In this document: piece after piece, positions 1-9,640 of the stretch | Layout of the letters: the number at the start of each line of letters is the position of its first letter | Position numbering within the stretch: the stretch's first letter is position 1 | From: Gnetum montanum | Lineage: Eukaryota > Streptophyta > Gnetopsida > Gnetales > Gnetaceae | Length of the DNA stretch: 34,117 bases | Assembly (NCBI GenBank): GCA_015680685.1 | Contig: MNCI01001033.1 | Location: 64,809 to 98,925, forward strand | Direction: 5' to 3' | Notes under the pieces: generated by a model | The model's database searches: none | The model's input: only the letters and a program-made list of their open reading frames with translations | Told to the model about the DNA's origin: nothing | Made by a program: the position numbers and the translations under genes

Positions 1-420
1 CTTGCCCTCAAGCGAAGGCAGGGTCAACTGTGGCTGCCCAAAAATCTTTCAGTGTCCGTTTCCATTCCAACCTCACACCGATGATTTAGGTCAGTACACA
101 TAGCACTCGTGGTCCTTGTAGTGCCCTTGCAAACAGGACTTCACCTTTATCTCACATGATGGTTCTTTTTCTTGTTTTTTCTATGTTGCATTTGTAGGAT
201 GAACCCTTAGTGATGTCATTCAAGGATGTGTCTCATCGTGGTGGCAAGTTATTGCATTGCTCCGATGTGTCCACTTTGACTCCCTAAGCTACTTAAGAGT
301 GCACATCCCTACTACCTCGCTATAGCCAATTCACCTTTGCCTCTTAATCTTGCATTTTCCCGCACTCCCTGCAAGCTTCCTTGATGCACATGGTATCTCT
401 TCTTTTGGTTAACTACAAAA
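1..420. other. Unassigned sequence, probably inside a decayed LTR element
   Basis: No convincing reading frame, domain or repeat is visible here. The stretch lies directly upstream of the 3' noncoding region of a plus-strand LTR element, so it may be the decayed internal region of that element, but nothing in it proves this. Confidence 0.3.
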
Positions 421-858
421 CCCATGATGGACATAATGTAGCTTGTCCCATGGGGAGCTTTTATGGGCTAGTCAAAGCCCCAAGTAAATGTAACACAATT
501 CATCTTGCGAAGGAAACACTTGTCCTCCAAATGCCACACAATTGCTTCTAAGCAAACTTTGTTAAGTAGCACATAGTCCACCTAGCAACAAAAAATATTC
601 TTCAAAGAAATAAAAGAAAAATAGAGCAAATAAAAAGAAAGAAACAAGAAATAAAAAGAAAAATAGAAAAGAGAAAGATAAATAAAATAAAAGCAAGTGC
701 AAAAGAAAAATGGGACAAAATAAGTGCCCAGGTAAAATAGCATAGTTGTCATTCTGCAACCAGTCCAACCTTAGATCGATCATCTCATAAGTACTTCGAA
801 GAGAGGTCAAAATCATAAAGGTAGGCCATCTCTACATGTTGACTTCCTCACAAGAACT

Positions 859-1524
859 TGTTGAAAAAATGAAGACAAATACATTAATTGTTGTATTTCC
901 TTTTATGTTACATTTGATGTGGGGATGTGTTTTATCCCACATGTATTAGGATTGGGGTTTGGTCCTAATGTTTCCTCATATATAGGAGGCTTGGTGTTTT
1001 ATCCCACATGTACGAGGATTGGGGTTTGGTCCTCATGTTTCATCATAAATAGAAGGCTTGGGGTAGCCTTTAGTGTGTGCTTCAAAGTGAAAGCATTGTA
1101 TCAAGGTTTTACCTTGGAGATGTGAGTCTTGTTGGTGTTGATCTGAGATCTGTTGGAATAATGGATTATGTGTTTGAAAAGTTGCAAGGAAGGCTTGTGT
1201 CCTTAAGATTTGAGAAGAATAGAAGGCAGATCAGCATTATTGTTGAAGTAGGGTAAAAGGGGTCCAAACCACGTAACTCTCGGTGTTCTTGTGCTATTTC
1301 CTTTTAACTGTTTTCATTCTGCTTTCATTCTGTTCTCACAGAAAATGTTTACTAGAGTTTGGAATGTTTTGAGAGTGGTTTATAGTGTTTCTTACAGTGC
1401 AATATTTTGCCTCTAATGATTTATTCAGATCTGTAGGATTTTTAATAATTTCTCTAGAGCATTTGTAGTGTGTTTTTAGATTTTTGTTTTTCAGATCTAA
1501 TTGTTTTTAGATCTGATTATAACA
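859..1524 (+). mobile_element. Solo LTR, 666 bp, with 5-bp target site duplication
   Basis: The element starts TGTTGAAAAA and ends TTATAACA, so it has the TG...CA ends and short TGTT/AACA inverted terminus of an LTR. It is flanked by GAACT at 854-858 and again at 1525-1529, a 5-bp target duplication. The mirror copy of the host sequence (revcomp of 5110-5220) lacks the insertion, which gives an independent empty-site control. A TATATA box lies at 979-984, so the LTR reads on the plus strand. No second LTR or internal region is present, as expected after LTR-LTR recombination. It is younger than the inverted repeat that contains it. I cannot decide between Copia and Gypsy. Confidence 0.85.
927..1061 (+). 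repeat. Tandem duplication (period 67 bp) across the solo-LTR promoter
   Basis: Two copies (927-993 and 994-1061) share GTGTTTTATCCCACATGTA, the GGATTGGGGTTTGGTCCT block and a TATA-like motif (CATATATAGGAGGC against CATAAATAGAAGGC). The duplication doubles the core promoter region of this LTR. Confidence 0.8.
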
Positions 1525-1802
1525 GAACTTTGATGAGAGATCATGCTTTGATGACAAGCCATCATAATTTTGCACCCTACAGCCACATGTACAATGAAAA
1601 TCCTTCCCACTTGTTATTCCTTAATCCATCTCCCTAACCTATTCCTTGCCATAATTTATTTCCTTAGCACTCTCAATCATAGTGAAGTGTTGTCTAATTA
1701 GGCACTGATGAGTGGTGTTAGTTTCATGTTCATCGTGGTGTTTCGTCTTCTTTGTTAATGTCTCTCAACCCAATCCTCTAGACATCAACAAAGATGGGCC
1801 AA

Positions 1803-3600
1803 TGAAACACCACCAATCTTAGGCTTCTGCATCTTCAATGGAAAATTTCTCTAAGTGTCAAAACTTGGTAAATTTTTTCTAAGTGTTAGTAGCAGTTGTA
1901 TGAAATTTTTTCTAAGTGTCCTACTACACTTTGGATCTACCTACTATGCTCCCCAGCATAGCTAGCATAGCACACACTTCCATGGCTAGTTTGCCCAAGT
2001 GTCAAGCCAAAAGTGGTCAAGGTTGTCATGCTTGCTATGCTTCATAGTGTAGCTAGTGTTGCACATGTCCCAATGGCCAATTCTCCCAAGTGTTAGGCTA
2101 GAGATTGTCAGAATTGCTCAAGATGGACAAAATAGTTTGGCAAACTTTCTATCTCTTGGGTTGCTACACTCTAGTACGCTTCACAACATAGCAAGCATAG
2201 CACAAATTCCAGTCCCTAGTTTTGCCTAATGTTTGGACAAGGATCTATCAAGCTAGCTTGACATGGAAAGCACCTTTTGCACATTTTCAAACTTCCAAGG
2301 CTACCTCTCATGCTATGCCCTAGAGCATATCTTGCATATCATGAAGGAAGATTGTAGATTTCATCAAAAATTGGCTAAGTATCCCTACTATGCTTCCTAG
2401 CATAGACAGTGTAACTAGTGTGAAACATCAAAAGTTTCTCAAATTTTCACTAAGTGTTCTGTTACACTCTAGAGTGTAGTGAGCTTAATAGTTAAGAAAA
2501 GCCTCTGATAGCCTCCAAAAGCCTCCAAAACTTAGTATCGACCTTCATCTCAACTTCGAAATCTCTTTGACAACCAAGATCAGTAGTTTGCATCTCCTTT
2601 ACATCCTCATTGGTCCCAAAAATTATTACTACACTTGACCCTACTCAAAAGTGGGGACGGCGTAGTCCCAAACTATAGCCACCAAGTTGTAGTATTTTTG
2701 CACTATTTGTAGGTACATTGTAATCTCTCAAACTTTGGCACATGCAGTCCAAGTAGTGTAGTCACAGTTCAACAGTCTTTGGGAACCCATTGTTGTCCTT
2801 CAAAGCATAACACATTGCTACTCTCATGAGAGCATAACATATCAATGTAACCCCATTTACACTCATGCCATGTGACACCTGATCCAAATTTCACACTAAA
2901 CCTTTTCCTATAAATACCTTGACATCCAACACTTTAGGGTTTGGTAAATCAGAAGAGCATTGGACATTTTAGCTATCTAAGAATCCCTGATACTCTTGCA
3001 CTTGAGCATCTGAGCTTTGCATCTTAGCACCTCCTAAAGGGTAGTCCACCATTACATTGCACCCATAGAACATGGCAACAGCCAACCCAGTAGGTTCAGT
3101 CTGCATTGTAGTTGTTAGCTCCATGTCTTGGGCATCCTAGAAACTATGACTACACTACTATGCTATCATTGTGCCTACCTGATCTTGCATGCCATTCTCA
3201 CCTCTTTTCTAGCAATAGTTACGCTTAGAATTTTAGGGCAATGCACTTTTCCAATCTTAAGCTTTGTTTCATTTCTTTTCCAAGCATTTTATTTAACATT
3301 AACCATCACTCTTGCACTTTTTTACTACCTGATACATATTTGCATGCTCACATCATTATTTTTAGGCTAGGACACCCTACTACACTCTAGCCTGGCTAGT
3401 CTCGGTGTCCATGAGTAATGTAGTACAAACCCTTCTTACACATGGTTGTTTTAACACTAAATAAGTCCCTATCTAATCAACTAGACCATTTAGGGCACCT
3501 CATTTTCATTTCCCATCACAACCATCACATGGATTCTAGGTTAGGCTATACACCCACTAACCTCTCGGTGTTCCAACTACTAAGGTTTTCAGACATCACA
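1803..3600 (+). mobile_element. LTR, plus orientation, about 1.8 kb
   Basis: It begins TGAAACACC after a purine-rich block and ends near ACATCACA at 3600. It carries the same ordered landmarks as the LTR at 15732-17608: the GACCCTACTC segment near 2640, the TTTGGCACATG segment near 2737, a TATA box, and an end block containing CCTCTCGGTGTTCCAAC. The purine tract before it marks it as a 3' LTR. Many short palindromes of the GCTACGCT/AGCATAGC type are scattered through the U3 part. The boundaries come from comparison by eye and may be off by several bases. Confidence 0.75.
2909..2916 (+). promoter_or_regulatory. TATA box of the left LTR
   Basis: TATAAATA in the context CTATAAATACCTTG, the same as the LTR at 15732-17608 (CTATAAATACCTCG). 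Its position near two thirds of the LTR fits the end of U3. Confidence 0.6.
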
Positions 3601-3656
3601 CTAGGGATGCTTAGAAAGTTAAAATGCCTAATGCTATTTTGATTTTCCAACGCTTA

Positions 3657-4876
3657 AAATGTTGAATGTAAAGATATTTATAAGGCTAGTTTTAGCATGA
3701 AATGTAGATTAGGCATCACATGGAATGAGGGTTAGCACGAAATGCAAATCAGGTGACACTTGCCAATGAGGGTTAGATGGGATTATGCTAAACTTTGCTA
3801 TGCTTCCATAGGAGTAGCAAAGTGTTACACTCTAAAGACTACTAAATTATGACTACATTACCCATACTACATGTGCTAGTGTTTGAAACACCACAATGTA
3901 CCTACAAATAATGCAAAAATAATATAACTTGGAAGCTATGCTTTGGGACTACGTCTTCCCCTCTTTAGAGTAGGGTCAAACATAGAAACAATTTTGGGTG
4001 ACTAATAGGAATGCAAAAGAGATAAAATTTTTTTATCTTGCTTGTTAGAGGAATGTTGGAGCCAAGACAAAGGCTAATGCTAAGTTCTGGATGCTTTTGG
4101 AGGCTTTTCTCTAGTGTCAAGTTGGCTACGCTCTAAAGCATAACACAACACTTCGTGAAATTTTTCAAAATTTTAATGTTTTACATTTGTTACGCTGGTT
4201 ACACTCTAGAGCATAGTAGAGTGTAGTAAGGATACTTAGTCAAATTTTGATAGAATCTATAGTCTTCCTTCATGGTATGCTGGCTACGCTTTGGGGTGTA
4301 GCAGAAAAGGTAGCCTTAGGAGTTAGAAAATTTGTTGAATGTCTCTTCCATGTTGATCTAGCTTGATAGTTTCTTACCTAACACTTGGGCCAAACTAGAC
4401 ATTGAAAAGCATGCTCCACTAGCTATTCTCATGAGCATATCAAAGCATAGTAACCCAAAAGATAGAAAATTTTATGAACTATTTTTTCCATCCCAATCAA
4501 TCCTAACAACCTCTAGCCTGGCGCTTGGGCAAACTGACCATGACAACACGTGCTACGCTAGCTACGCTAGGGAGTGTAGCAAGCATGAAGATAAAAAAAT
4601 TGTTGAATTATTTTGTTCATCCCAAGGAACCCTGTAACTTCTATCTTGACACTTGGACAAACTGGCCATGGAAGTGTGTGTTATGTTGGATACACTGGGG
4701 AGCATAGTAGGCAGACTCAAAGCATAGCAGCTAACACTTGGAAAATTTTGCAAAACAGGCCTTGATGCATGCTACGTTGGGGAGCATATCACCAACACTT
4801 AGAAAAATTTTCCAGGTTTTAACACTTAGAAAAATTTGTCATTGAAGTGTAGAAGCCCAAAATTAGTGGTGTTTCA
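3657..4876 (-). mobile_element. 3' LTR of the minus-strand Tat-type element, truncated after U3
   Basis: Read on the minus strand, it starts TGAAACACCACTAA at 4876 right after the tract TAAAGAGGGGCCAA (4890-4877). It follows the plus-strand LTR through to the TATA box (3675-3682 on the minus strand) and stops matching near 3657. The part equivalent to R-U5 (2936-3600 in the left LTR) is missing. It is the 3' LTR of the element whose pol lies at 9640-6612, because the order pol, 3' noncoding region, purine tract, LTR is correct on the minus strand. Confidence 0.7.
3675..3682 (-). promoter_or_regulatory. TATA box of the truncated minus-strand LTR
   Basis: TATTTATA on the plus strand reads TATAAATA on the minus strand. 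It pairs exactly in position with the TATA box at 2909-2916 of the opposite arm. LTR similarity ends about 20 bp downstream of it. Confidence 0.5.
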
Positions 4877-5589
4877 TTGGCCCCTCTTTATTGATGTCTA
4901 AAGGAGTGGCCCAAGAGACATCAATAAAGAATATGAAAAATCATAGTGAATATGACACAAACATTGCTTGTTAGTGCTCGATTAGATAATGCTTCACTGT
5001 GCTTGAGAGTGCTAAGGGAATAAAGTATGGCATGGAGTAGGTTAGGGAGATGGGTCAAGAAATAGCAAGTGGGAAAGATGCTCATTGTGCATGCGGCTAT
5101 GGGATATGGCACCATGATGTATTGTTGCCAAATCATGATCCCTCATTAGAGTGCTTGTGAGGGAGTCAACATGTAGAGGTGGTTTTCCCTTAGGATTTTG
5201 ACCTCTCATCGGAGTGCTTGTAAGATGGTCAATCCTAAGTTAGACCTATTGCCAAATGGCAACTATGCTATTTTTACTTAGGTACTTATTTTTTCCCATT
5301 TTTATTTTGCTTTTAGTTTTGTTCTTCTTCTTTTTTTCTTTTTTCTTTTCTTTTTTCTTTTTTATTTTTTGCTTCTTTTTAATCATTTTTTAGAGAGAAA
5401 AAGAAGATGTTTGTTTTTGAGTGGACTATGTGTCACTCAACAAAATTTTTTCAAAGGCAACTACGTCACATCTATAGGATAGGTGTTTCCTCCTTAGGAT
5501 GAGTTACATTACATTTGCTTAGGCTTTAACCAACCCACAAAGGCTCCCCATGGGATAAGTTGTGTTATCTCTATCATGGGTTCTGCGGN

Positions 5590-5741
5590 CAATTCCATGC
5601 CAATGATAAAGCAAGGTAAGCAAAAATTTGCCACAATATTAAACTAGCACAAAACATCTACTATGACTTTAAACTAGCATAGAATTTCCTTGGGCTATGA
5701 TGTTAAACTAGCACCCACAGCATGGTTCGTTATGACCTTAA
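5590..5741 (+). repeat. 152-bp perfect inverted repeat, copy 1 (probable assembly artefact)
   Basis: This segment begins right after the N at 5589 and is an exact reverse complement of 6450-6601, which begins right after the N at 6449. Everything around it is heavily diverged, so exact identity bounded by two single Ns points to a misplaced, flipped contig end and not to biology. Confidence 0.85.
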
Positions 5742-5910
5742 ACTGGCAGTCCACTATCTACTATAATGTTAAACTAGCATAGTGATCTGCTAAGATCTTA
5801 AACTAGCACATCATGATCTTCTAGGACCTTAAACTAAATCCATGGTCTATTAGGACTTTAAACTAACATAACATGTAATCTACTAAGACTTGAAACTGGG
5901 TTCACAGTTC
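5639..5910 (+). repeat. Degenerate tandem array around the word TTAAACTAGCA
   Basis: About nine units of roughly 28-38 bp each carry a variant of TTAAACTAGCA followed by an AT-rich spacer and TATGACC or similar. Examples start near 5639, 5672, 5703, 5739, 5769, 5799, 5829, 5861 and 5891. Related words (CATGCTAGTTTAAGGCC and TTGCTAGTTTTAGGCC) recur near 15435-15500. If the flanking contig is flipped, as argued in the findings, this array follows the pol gene of the minus-strand element as part of its 3' noncoding region. Confidence 0.65.
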
Positions 5911-5957
5911 GACAGCCATAGTTCTAGAAACAAGCAAGTGTGAATACTTCCAATCCT

Positions 5958-6179
5958 TCATCGCCTACCCACACCTCTCAAGTAGAGTGGGATGGGATGT
6001 TGCAATTCTAGAATGAAATTCACATTGTTAAGAAAAAAATCATTTGGAACAGTTGTAGCATCGTCACCCTTGGCATCTTGTTGATCCTCCAGAGATGCCT
6101 TCAAGCATCTTGCTAACCTTTTGGAGCTACTACCACCATCATTAGTCATTTGGGTTTGAGCTCTCATCATCAGCATCAC
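5958..6179 (-). CDS. Unrecognised 73-codon open frame, doubtful gene
   Basis: The frame starts at two adjacent ATGs and gives a hydrophilic protein with a Ser/Lys/Arg patch (SSSKRLARCLKASLED) and an acidic stretch, ending LRGVGRR. I recognise no domain. It sits in the 859-bp piece between two single Ns and does not resemble the pol or gag frames nearby. It could be a chance frame, a captured host exon, or part of a second-strand ORF in the 3' region of the element. Upstream in frame there are two stops just before the ATG, so the frame is closed at its 5' end. Confidence 0.2.
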   Translation of the reverse strand: MMLMMRAQTQMTNDGGSSSKRLARCLKASLEDQQDAKGDDATTVPNDFFLNNVNFILELQHPIPLYLRGVGRR

Positions 6180-6449
6180 TCACTACAGAACAAAAGTACT
6201 ATGGCCTAGCCACAGCACTACCATCCTCCAACCCTCAGCATTGCCTAGGCTAGGAAGATCGTCCAATAGCATGATTCCCTATTGTCCTGCTAGGTTTCCT
6301 AGCTCTTCTCCTTGGTGAGAACTCCTATAAGCACCTACATCACTGACTCCTCAATTCACTTGGGTGCTCACTTCTGATGTGGCTGTTAGAGCTTTCGCAA
6401 CTTGCCACCACTGGTGGCTGCACTGGCTTTCCTACATTGGACACTGCAN

Positions 6450-6601
6450 TTAAGGTCATAACGAACCATGCTGTGGGTGCTAGTTTAACATCATAGCCCA
6501 AGGAAATTCTATGCTAGTTTAAAGTCATAGTAGATGTTTTGTGCTAGTTTAATATTGTGGCAAATTTTTGCTTACCTTGCTTTATCATTGGCATGGAATT
6601 G
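6450..6601 (-). repeat. 152-bp perfect inverted repeat, copy 2
   Basis: Exact reverse complement of 5590-5741. On the minus strand it follows directly on the end of the integrase reading frame (about 6612), so this copy is in its natural context and the other copy marks the misoriented contig end. Confidence 0.85.
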
Positions 6602-6611
6602 AATACTATGC

Positions 6612-7830
6612 GTAGTACGGCTTCAAGTATGAGTGGTTGATTAACTTATTGCCATCTAGATTAGCAAGATTTAATGCTCCATTGTCATAGGACTTTATGA
6701 CCAAGAAAGGCCCTTCCTAGTTAGCTAAGAATTTGTCTGTGGATTTTTGAATAACCTTGAGAACCAGATCCCCCTTCTTGATTAGGCATTGAAGCTAATT
6801 GTGATGGTGGTTTTGTCGTTGCTTTTCCTAGTACCACTTGATGCAATCAAGTGTTTGCACATACTCCTCCTCTTTAAAGTTAAGGTTAATGATTCTCAAC
6901 TCATTATTTTGAACCTCATCAATGAAGCTTGAGAGGATCATGAGGAGTGATGGGACATGCAATTCAAGAGGGAGCATTGCTTCAAATCCATACACAAGGC
7001 TATATGGCATCTTACCAATTGTCATTCTACATATCATGTGGTAGGCCCTTAGTGCATAAACCAACTAGTCAAGCCATCATCACTTGCTATTGCTAAGAAT
7101 CTTCTTTAAAAGGTTGACAATGACTTTGTTTGTAGCCTCTACTTGGTCATTCTCTTGTGGGTAGTATGATGATGAAAAGGAATGTTTAATGCCAAGGTAT
7201 TCACAGAAGGCTTTAGTTTCTACATTGCTAAATTATGGCCCGTTACCTATAATTATAGTCATGGATAAACCAAATCAGGTTACTATGTTGTCTAGAATAA
7301 ACTGGAAACCTGTTGTGATATCATCTTCCTAAGGGGAATGGCTTCAACCCACTTGGAAAAGTATTCGATTGTGGTTATGATGAAGCTATGTCCTATAGAA
7401 GACATAGGGATTATAGGTCTATGATAACCCCCAACATTGGAATGGCCATGTGATCTACATAGTATGCAGTTTAGTGGGTGGCATGTGCATTAGGTTACTA
7501 TGTTGCTAACATATGTCACATGTTCTAACCTTGAAAATTCAATCATGCTCTATGTAAGGCCAATAATAGCCTAAACATCTAATTTTTGCTATCATTACCC
7601 TAGGTGCTATGTGGCCTCTGCATAGTCCCTCATGGACTTGATTGATAATCGTTTGTGCTTCACTACCACTAATGTAGGTTAATAGTATTCCATCATCAGA
7701 TCTATGACAAAAGGTGCTATCACCTACAAGGATGTACTACCATGATCATTTTCACACTACGTCTTTTTGGGTAGAGGTTAGATTTTGTGGAGGCTCACCT
7801 TATTGGAGGTACATCTTAATATCATCATAC
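6612..7830 (-). pseudogene. Decayed integrase of Tat-type Ty3/gypsy element
   Basis: Minus-strand fragments give the retroviral-type integrase in order. The catalytic core region includes HSFIITTIEYFSKWVEAI near 7390-7330, and the segment with YYPQENDQVEATNK follows near 7170-7100, containing the expected final catalytic Glu in QxxGQxE-like context (here ENDQVEA). Next comes PYSLVYGFEAMLPLELHVPS (near 7000-6950), which is the post-core block of plant gypsy integrases. The C-terminal GDLVLKV and NWEGPF-like blocks (6780-6690, with Trp replaced by a stop) lead to a final YLKPYYA near 6615. The frame is broken by many stops and small shifts. In life it would insert element cDNA into the genome; this copy cannot make it. 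Confidence 0.88.
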
Positions 7831-7835
7831 CACTC

Positions 7836-8400
7836 TTAGGCATGAGTTATGCTTGTCATGGCTATGGATGCAATGCTTGTTGTTTGAGTAATAGGCTCAG
7901 TGCAATCTATTATCGAAGTGGGTAATGCAAAAAACATGTTGGGTGCTATGCTCAAAGCTAAAGTGGCTAATGCATCAATAATGACATTTTTGTTACAAGG
8001 AATGTGTTGGACATCCATAGTTACAAACTACTTGATCAAGTGTTTCACCAAATCATAATAAGGTTGTAAATGTTATGCCTTGCAAGCATAAACCTTTATA
8101 ATTTAGTTGACAACAAGCTATTAATTGCCTTGGATTGCTATACTTTGTTATATTGTTTGTGCAAGGAAATGCAAAGTGATACATGAAGGGTAGGATCTCC
8201 CTAGAGGGAAATGTGATTATAGTAGTGGCACTACCTCCTTATGAGATTGAAGCATCATCAAAGTGTAAAACAATCTCACAGTTTGTATGCACTTGGCTTA
8301 TGTTATTGACATGCTCATTTGGAAATTCTAGATCTATTATTGTTTGATTGTCTATGGGTGAAGTCATGAGTTGTGTGGCTATTGCTTGACCCTTTATGGA
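7836..8400 (-). pseudogene. Decayed second (archaeal-type) RNase H domain
   Basis: Between the first RNase H and the integrase, the minus strand encodes LHFDDAS followed by CTNN and later MDVQHIPCNKNVIIDALATLA (8018-7955 region). These match the FxGAS start, the CTNNxAEY core and the HIPRxxNxxADALA end of the extra RNase H that defines the Tat (Ogre/Retand) clade. The Glu/Tyr of CTNNxAEY is altered to ITKY here. The domain would degrade RNA in RNA-DNA hybrids during reverse transcription. Its presence is the main basis for the clade call. Confidence 0.75.
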
Positions 8401-8925
8401 TGCTTGAGCTATGTAGTGTAGGTCAAACTTTGCAATTATTGCCTTTCACCATGCAATTCATCTACTTTCATATCTGTTTGTAGTAATCACCTAGAGTACG
8501 TTACTTTTGCATATAATGTTAACCTAATTATAGAAAAGATAATGCCTTCATTTCTTGAGTGCAAAGACTAAGATAAGGTAATTCTTCTCTATATCATTAT
8601 ATTTTGCTTCATGAGCCACTAACACATGGCTTAAGTAGTAAATAGTGACCTCTAAGTCATCGTCTTGCTTTTGGCAAAGCAAGGTAAATGTAGAATGACT
8701 TATCTCCTTGTAGAGGGTAGACTTTTGAAAGTTGAGCTAGCTCTTCTTTAAGGTTGTCAAATGCCTTTTGCAATTGATTTGTCTACTAAAAGTGGACTCC
8801 CTTTTTGAGAAAATGTTACATCAGTTGCAACTTATCAGTCAACCTTGTGATAAACCTATGTATGAATTGTAATCTGCCTTGTAACCTGCATAGCTCCTTA
8901 AGGATTGCTAGTGGTGCTAAGTTGG
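8400..8925 (-). pseudogene. Decayed RT connection and first RNase H domain
   Basis: Minus-strand frames read YLSHVLVAHEAKYNDIEKNY followed by LILVFALKKWRHYL with scattered stops (about 8660-8510). This corresponds to the YYVSKxLxxAExRYxxIEKLALAVVxAxRKLRxYF block of plant gypsy RNase H. It lies directly downstream of the RT and upstream of the second RNase H, as expected. Confidence 0.75.
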
Positions 8926-9640
8926 TTATACCTTAAGCTTATCAAGGTCTACACATATACTTTCTTTTGATACTAAAAAGCCTAGCATGTGATCGATCTT
9001 GATGTTGAAGAAAAACTTATTGGGGTTTAGCCTAAAGTCATGTCTAAGGTAGTGTTTGAGGACATCGTCCAAGTCATCTATGTGGTTTTGTGCTACCTTG
9101 GACTTAATTGCTATATTATTGATATAGTCCTTAAGAAAATTTACAAGATAATCACTAAAGATATATGTCATTATTCATTGGTAGGTTGCTTCTATATTCT
9201 TTAGTCCAAAGGGCATCATTATAAAGAAAAATGTACCTTAAGAAGTCATGAAGGTGGTGCTAAGCTAGTGCTCTAGGTTGATCCAAATTTGATTGTACCT
9301 TGAGAACTTATCCATGAAGGACAACAAGGCATGACTATCTATGGTATTGATGAGTTGGTCAATACTAGGAAATGGGAAGTCATCTTTCATGGTCACCTTT
9401 TTCAGGTCCAAAAAGTCTATGCAAATGTGTATACTTCCATTTTTCTTAGGAACAACTATGATGTTTGAAATCCAATCAACATAGTCAACTAGCCGAATGA
9501 AACTAACTTTGTAAAACTTAGTGATTTCATCATGAACTACCAACGCCACCTTAGGTTTAACCTTGCAAGCTTTCTACTTAACTAGCCTTATGTAAGGATC
9601 AAGGAGAATGTTGTGTTGTATTATGCGAGGGTCTAGGTCC
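8926..9640 (-). pseudogene. Decayed reverse transcriptase of Tat-type Ty3/gypsy element
   Basis: Two open stretches carry the RT. Positions 9549-9265 give WISNIIVVPKKNGSIHICID, then FLDLKKVTMKDDFPFPSIDQ and a SFMDKFSRYNQI block (FSGYNQI with Gly replaced by Arg). Positions 9171-8926 give MTYIFSDYLVNFLKDYINNI in place of the usual YVDDMIVKS catalytic loop, so the YVDD box is degraded to YINN, then LRHDFRLNPNKFFFNIK and LGFLVSKESICVDLDK. A frame break and lost sequence separate the halves. Loss of both catalytic aspartates, together with the break, shows that the copy is dead. The upstream text DPRIIQHN near 9620 fits the linker before RT. Confidence 0.9.

Larger units (their letters stand above)
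421..1802 (+). mobile_element. 3' noncoding region and polypurine tract of a decayed plus-strand LTR retrotransposon
   Basis: Apart from the nested solo LTR, this stretch is the reverse complement of 4877-5588. The shared landmarks include the segment around CCATGGGGAGC, an A-rich tract at 590-715 that mirrors the T-rich tract at 5285-5395, and the string AACAAAGATGGGCCAA (1787-1802) directly before the LTR. The mirror copy reads TAAAGAGGGGCCAA, a purine-rich block in the position expected for a polypurine tract. No coding frame is seen. I infer that this is the tail of an element whose body lies to the left of the window. Confidence 0.65.
421..2935 (+). repeat. Left arm of large LTR-based inverted repeat
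   Basis: Ignoring the nested solo LTR, this arm is collinear in reverse complement with 3657-5588. Matching landmarks run from the CCATGGGGAGC region at the outer end, through the LTR start (TGAAACACC), to the TATA box TATAAATA (2909-2916 against 3675-3682 reversed). Divergence with small indels is roughly 20-30 percent by eye, so the structure is old. Confidence 0.8.
3657..5588 (-). repeat. Right arm of large LTR-based inverted repeat
   Basis: Reverse complement of 421-2935 without the nested solo LTR. It contains, from inside to outside, the truncated LTR, the purine tract, and the 3' noncoding region with the T-rich tract at 5285-5395. It ends at a single N (5589). Confidence 0.8.

Noticed and set aside
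562-816. Open frame on the minus strand giving a phenylalanine-rich hydrophobic protein
   Set aside because: It is the translation of an A-rich low-complexity tract in an LTR-element tail. The mirror copy at 5285-5395 does not preserve the frame.
3601-3656. Possible primer-binding site after the left LTR (GGATGCTTAGAAAG against TGGCGCTAGAAGAAG)
   Set aside because: The resemblance is weak, and this LTR is preceded by a purine tract, which marks it as a 3' LTR. Calling both would need a tandem element for which there is no other sign.
230-6420. Possible outward extension of the palindrome (AACTTGCCACCAC near 6375 against its reverse near 238)
   Set aside because: Only about 13 bases match and the flanks do not align. 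It also lies in the contig that is probably misoriented.
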